From assembly GCA_003662985.1 (NCBI GenBank), contig QMZD01000111.1:1-6359 (forward strand): DNA of 6,359 nt, in the 5' to 3' direction. This DNA is from Archaeoglobales archaeon. Lineage in GTDB: Archaea; Halobacteriota; Archaeoglobi; Archaeoglobales; Archaeoglobaceae. The translations under genes and the position numbers were made by a program. The notes beneath the pieces were generated by a model. It saw only the letters and a program-made list of their open reading frames with translations, made no database searches and was not told where the DNA came from. Of this stretch, positions 5,375-6,359 are shown in pieces; the first letter of the stretch is position 1, and each line of letters starts with the position of its first letter.

Positions 5375-6135
5375 TTACGAGACGTAGGTTTTTGATTATG
5401 GCAGGATCAGCATTGACAACAATAACACTGACCGCAAGCCAGGTTGAGAAGGTTCTTGCAGCCTTCGCCTCTCCGGCGATAGATCAGAAAAAGGTTAAGT
5501 GGGGAATGGTGATAGATCTAAAGAAGTTTAACGAGCTGCCAGAAGAGAAGAGGAGGAGAGTTTATGAAGTTTGCAAGGAAATTCATAACATACCAGTTTT
5601 TCCGAATCCAAAAGACAGGGTAGAGTGGATATGGCCAGCAGACTTTGAACACACCTTTCCGACTCAGTTTAGTCAATTTCTACCGGAAGAAGTTGAGCAA
5701 CTAGAGGTTCCAGTTCTCTGCAATCACTGTGAAAACCCTCCGTGCACTAAGGTCTGCCCAACAGGGGCGACATGGAAGAGGGATGATGGGATAGTTACAA
5801 TGGATTACCACAGATGCATAGGATGTCGATACTGCATGGCAGCATGTCCGTACGGCATGAGGAGCTTTAACTGGAGAGACCCAAGACCCTTCATAAAAAA
5901 GATCAATACCAGTTATCACACTCGAACTAAAGGTGTTGTTGAGAAGTGTACTTTCTGTGTGGAAAGGCTTGAAAAGGGACTGCAGCCCGCATGTGTCGAG
6001 GCATCGGAAGGGTCATTCATATTCGGAGACCTGAACTCCCTAGAGTCAGAAATAACAAAAATACTTAAAGAACACTACTCGATACGGAGAAAACCTGATC
6101 TTGGCACAGAACCAAAGCTGTATTATCTAATTTGA
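5371..6135 (+). CDS. dsrO: DsrO/HmeA-type Tat-exported iron-sulfur subunit of the Dsr membrane complex
   Basis: A 254-aa ferredoxin-like electron carrier of the DsrMKJOP (Hme in Archaeoglobus) complex, which connects the menaquinone pool to sulfite reduction. The N-terminus has a twin-arginine signal, TRRRFL (3-8), a hydrophobic stretch (about 9-22) and Ala-rich cleavage region near 30-35, so the protein acts outside the membrane. Fe-S ligands follow the HybA/PsrB/NrfC pattern: CNHCENPPCTKVCP (Cys117, 120, 125, 129), CIGCRYCMAACP (Cys149, 152, 155, 159) and CTFC...CVEAS (Cys193, 196, 208). The usual first motif after MVIDL is reduced to one cysteine (Cys68), and the usual final CVEAC is CVEAS. 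These losses match one cluster, leaving three [4Fe-4S]. The ATG at 5371 has GGAGGT 9 nt upstream. dsrP starts 9 nt downstream with its own site. The order O-P without J matches the Archaeoglobus locus. Confidence 0.92.
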   Translation: MITRRRFLIMAGSALTTITLTASQVEKVLAAFASPAIDQKKVKWGMVIDLKKFNELPEEKRRRVYEVCKEIHNIPVFPNPKDRVEWIWPADFEHTFPTQFSQFLPEEVEQLEVPVLCNHCENPPCTKVCPTGATWKRDDGIVTMDYHRCIGCRYCMAACPYGMRSFNWRDPRPFIKKINTSYHTRTKGVVEKCTFCVERLEKGLQPACVEASEGSFIFGDLNSLESEITKILKEHYSIRRKPDLGTEPKLYYLI

Positions 6136-6144
6136 GGTGATATA

Positions 6145-6359
6145 ATGATCGAGTATGCAATTAGAGGTGGAAAATACTACTGGTCTTGGATAGCGTTGCT
6201 GGCGGTCATTATCGCTCTTGGTGGAGCCTCCTATTATTACCAGTATCAGAACGGTTTAACTGTAACGGGAATGAGCAAAGAGGTTTCATGGGGACTTTAC
6301 ATTGGCAACTTTACATTCCTGGTTGGAGTTGCAGCTTCAGCGGTTATCGTGGTGCTTCC
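6145..6359 (+). CDS. dsrP: DsrP/HmeB-type NrfD-family membrane subunit, N-terminal fragment (cut by window edge)
   Basis: The first 71 codons of an integral membrane protein of the NrfD/PsrC family, the quinol-interacting partner of the DsrO ferredoxin. It begins [20 protein letters not shown]; a first membrane helix spans about 13-33, followed by a polar loop with the family-typical [13 protein letters not shown] (44-56), and a second helix begins at about 56 and runs off the window. Family members usually have eight to ten helices, so most of the gene lies outside. ATG 6145-6147 is preceded by GAGGTGAT (6134-6141), which overlaps the dsrO stop codon. The 9-nt gap and the shared ribosome binding site indicate co-transcription and probably coupled translation with dsrO. 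Confidence 0.92.
   Translation, partial: MIEYAIRGGKYYWSWIALLAVIIALGGASYYYQYQNGLTVTGMSKEVSWGLYIGNFTFLVGVAASAVIVVL

Noticed and set aside
5364..5387. ATG at 5364 as an alternative start near dsrO
   Set aside because: Its frame ends at a TAG after a few codons; 5371 gives the Tat signal and proper spacing from GGAGGT.
1..6359. CRISPR arrays, tRNA/rRNA genes, insertion sequences or integration sites
   Set aside because: No regularly spaced repeats, cloverleaf-like segments, transposase frames or paired terminal repeats were seen on reading; the window looks like ordinary chromosomal metabolism.

Overview
The window looks like part of the chromosome of a sulfate-reducing archaeon of the Archaeoglobus type. 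The evidence is a two-subunit archaeal-type CO dehydrogenase component (cdhA-cdhB), the start of a Dsr/Hme membrane complex (dsrO, then dsrP), a stand-alone TRAM-domain protein, a ferredoxin-dependent disulfide reductase, TATA-type promoters about 25 bp upstream of likely leaderless starts, GGAGG/GGTGA ribosome binding sites and U-rich 3' ends. The species cannot be fixed from the sequence; base composition is moderate, with AT-rich spacers.

Left part (1-1320, all minus strand). The far left edge holds the first 40 codons of a protein resembling an acyl-CoA dehydrogenase N-terminus. Upstream of it lies a thiol-redox pair: a CPC/CPC/CYC ferredoxin:thioredoxin reductase catalytic subunit (187-486) and a glutaredoxin/NrdH-like protein (495-739). 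The glutaredoxin reads as intact only if one base is added, or a -1 shift occurs, at a run of six G. Next upstream is a GNAT acetyltransferase (841-1320) with a probably leaderless start.

Middle (1321-1961). A spacer of about 350 bp carries a hairpin followed by tandem TTTTTGCC-type U-tracts. This looks like a plus-strand terminator with no protein gene in front of it. A TRAM-domain RNA-binding protein (1677-1886, TTG start) follows on the plus strand. An AT-rich convergent terminator region separates it from the CODH genes.

Centre (1962-4885, minus strand). cdhA (800 aa, Ni-Fe-S CO dehydrogenase) and cdhB (172 aa, epsilon subunit) form a tight pair 2 nt apart. cdhC, cdhD or cdhE do not follow: the next gene is convergent. 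cdhA has a clear BRE/TATA promoter and a strong ribosome binding site.

Right part (4886-6359). A 485-bp divergent control region separates cdhA from dsrO. It holds a 10-bp-arm inverted repeat around a ribosome-binding-site-like sequence, a GC-raised island, and a weak 50-codon frame that overlaps the dsrO start by ATGA. dsrO (254 aa, Tat-exported ferredoxin-like subunit) has lost exactly the ligand set of one of the four expected [4Fe-4S] clusters. dsrP (NrfD-type membrane subunit) follows 9 nt later and runs off the window.

Working together: CODH handles the C1/acetyl-CoA end of carbon metabolism and generates or consumes reduced ferredoxin. The Dsr/Hme complex links the menaquinone pool to sulfite reduction. 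The FTR-glutaredoxin pair could pass ferredoxin electrons to protein thiols. The divergent arrangement of cdhAB and dsrOP suggests, but does not prove, coordinated control of carbon oxidation and sulfate respiration.
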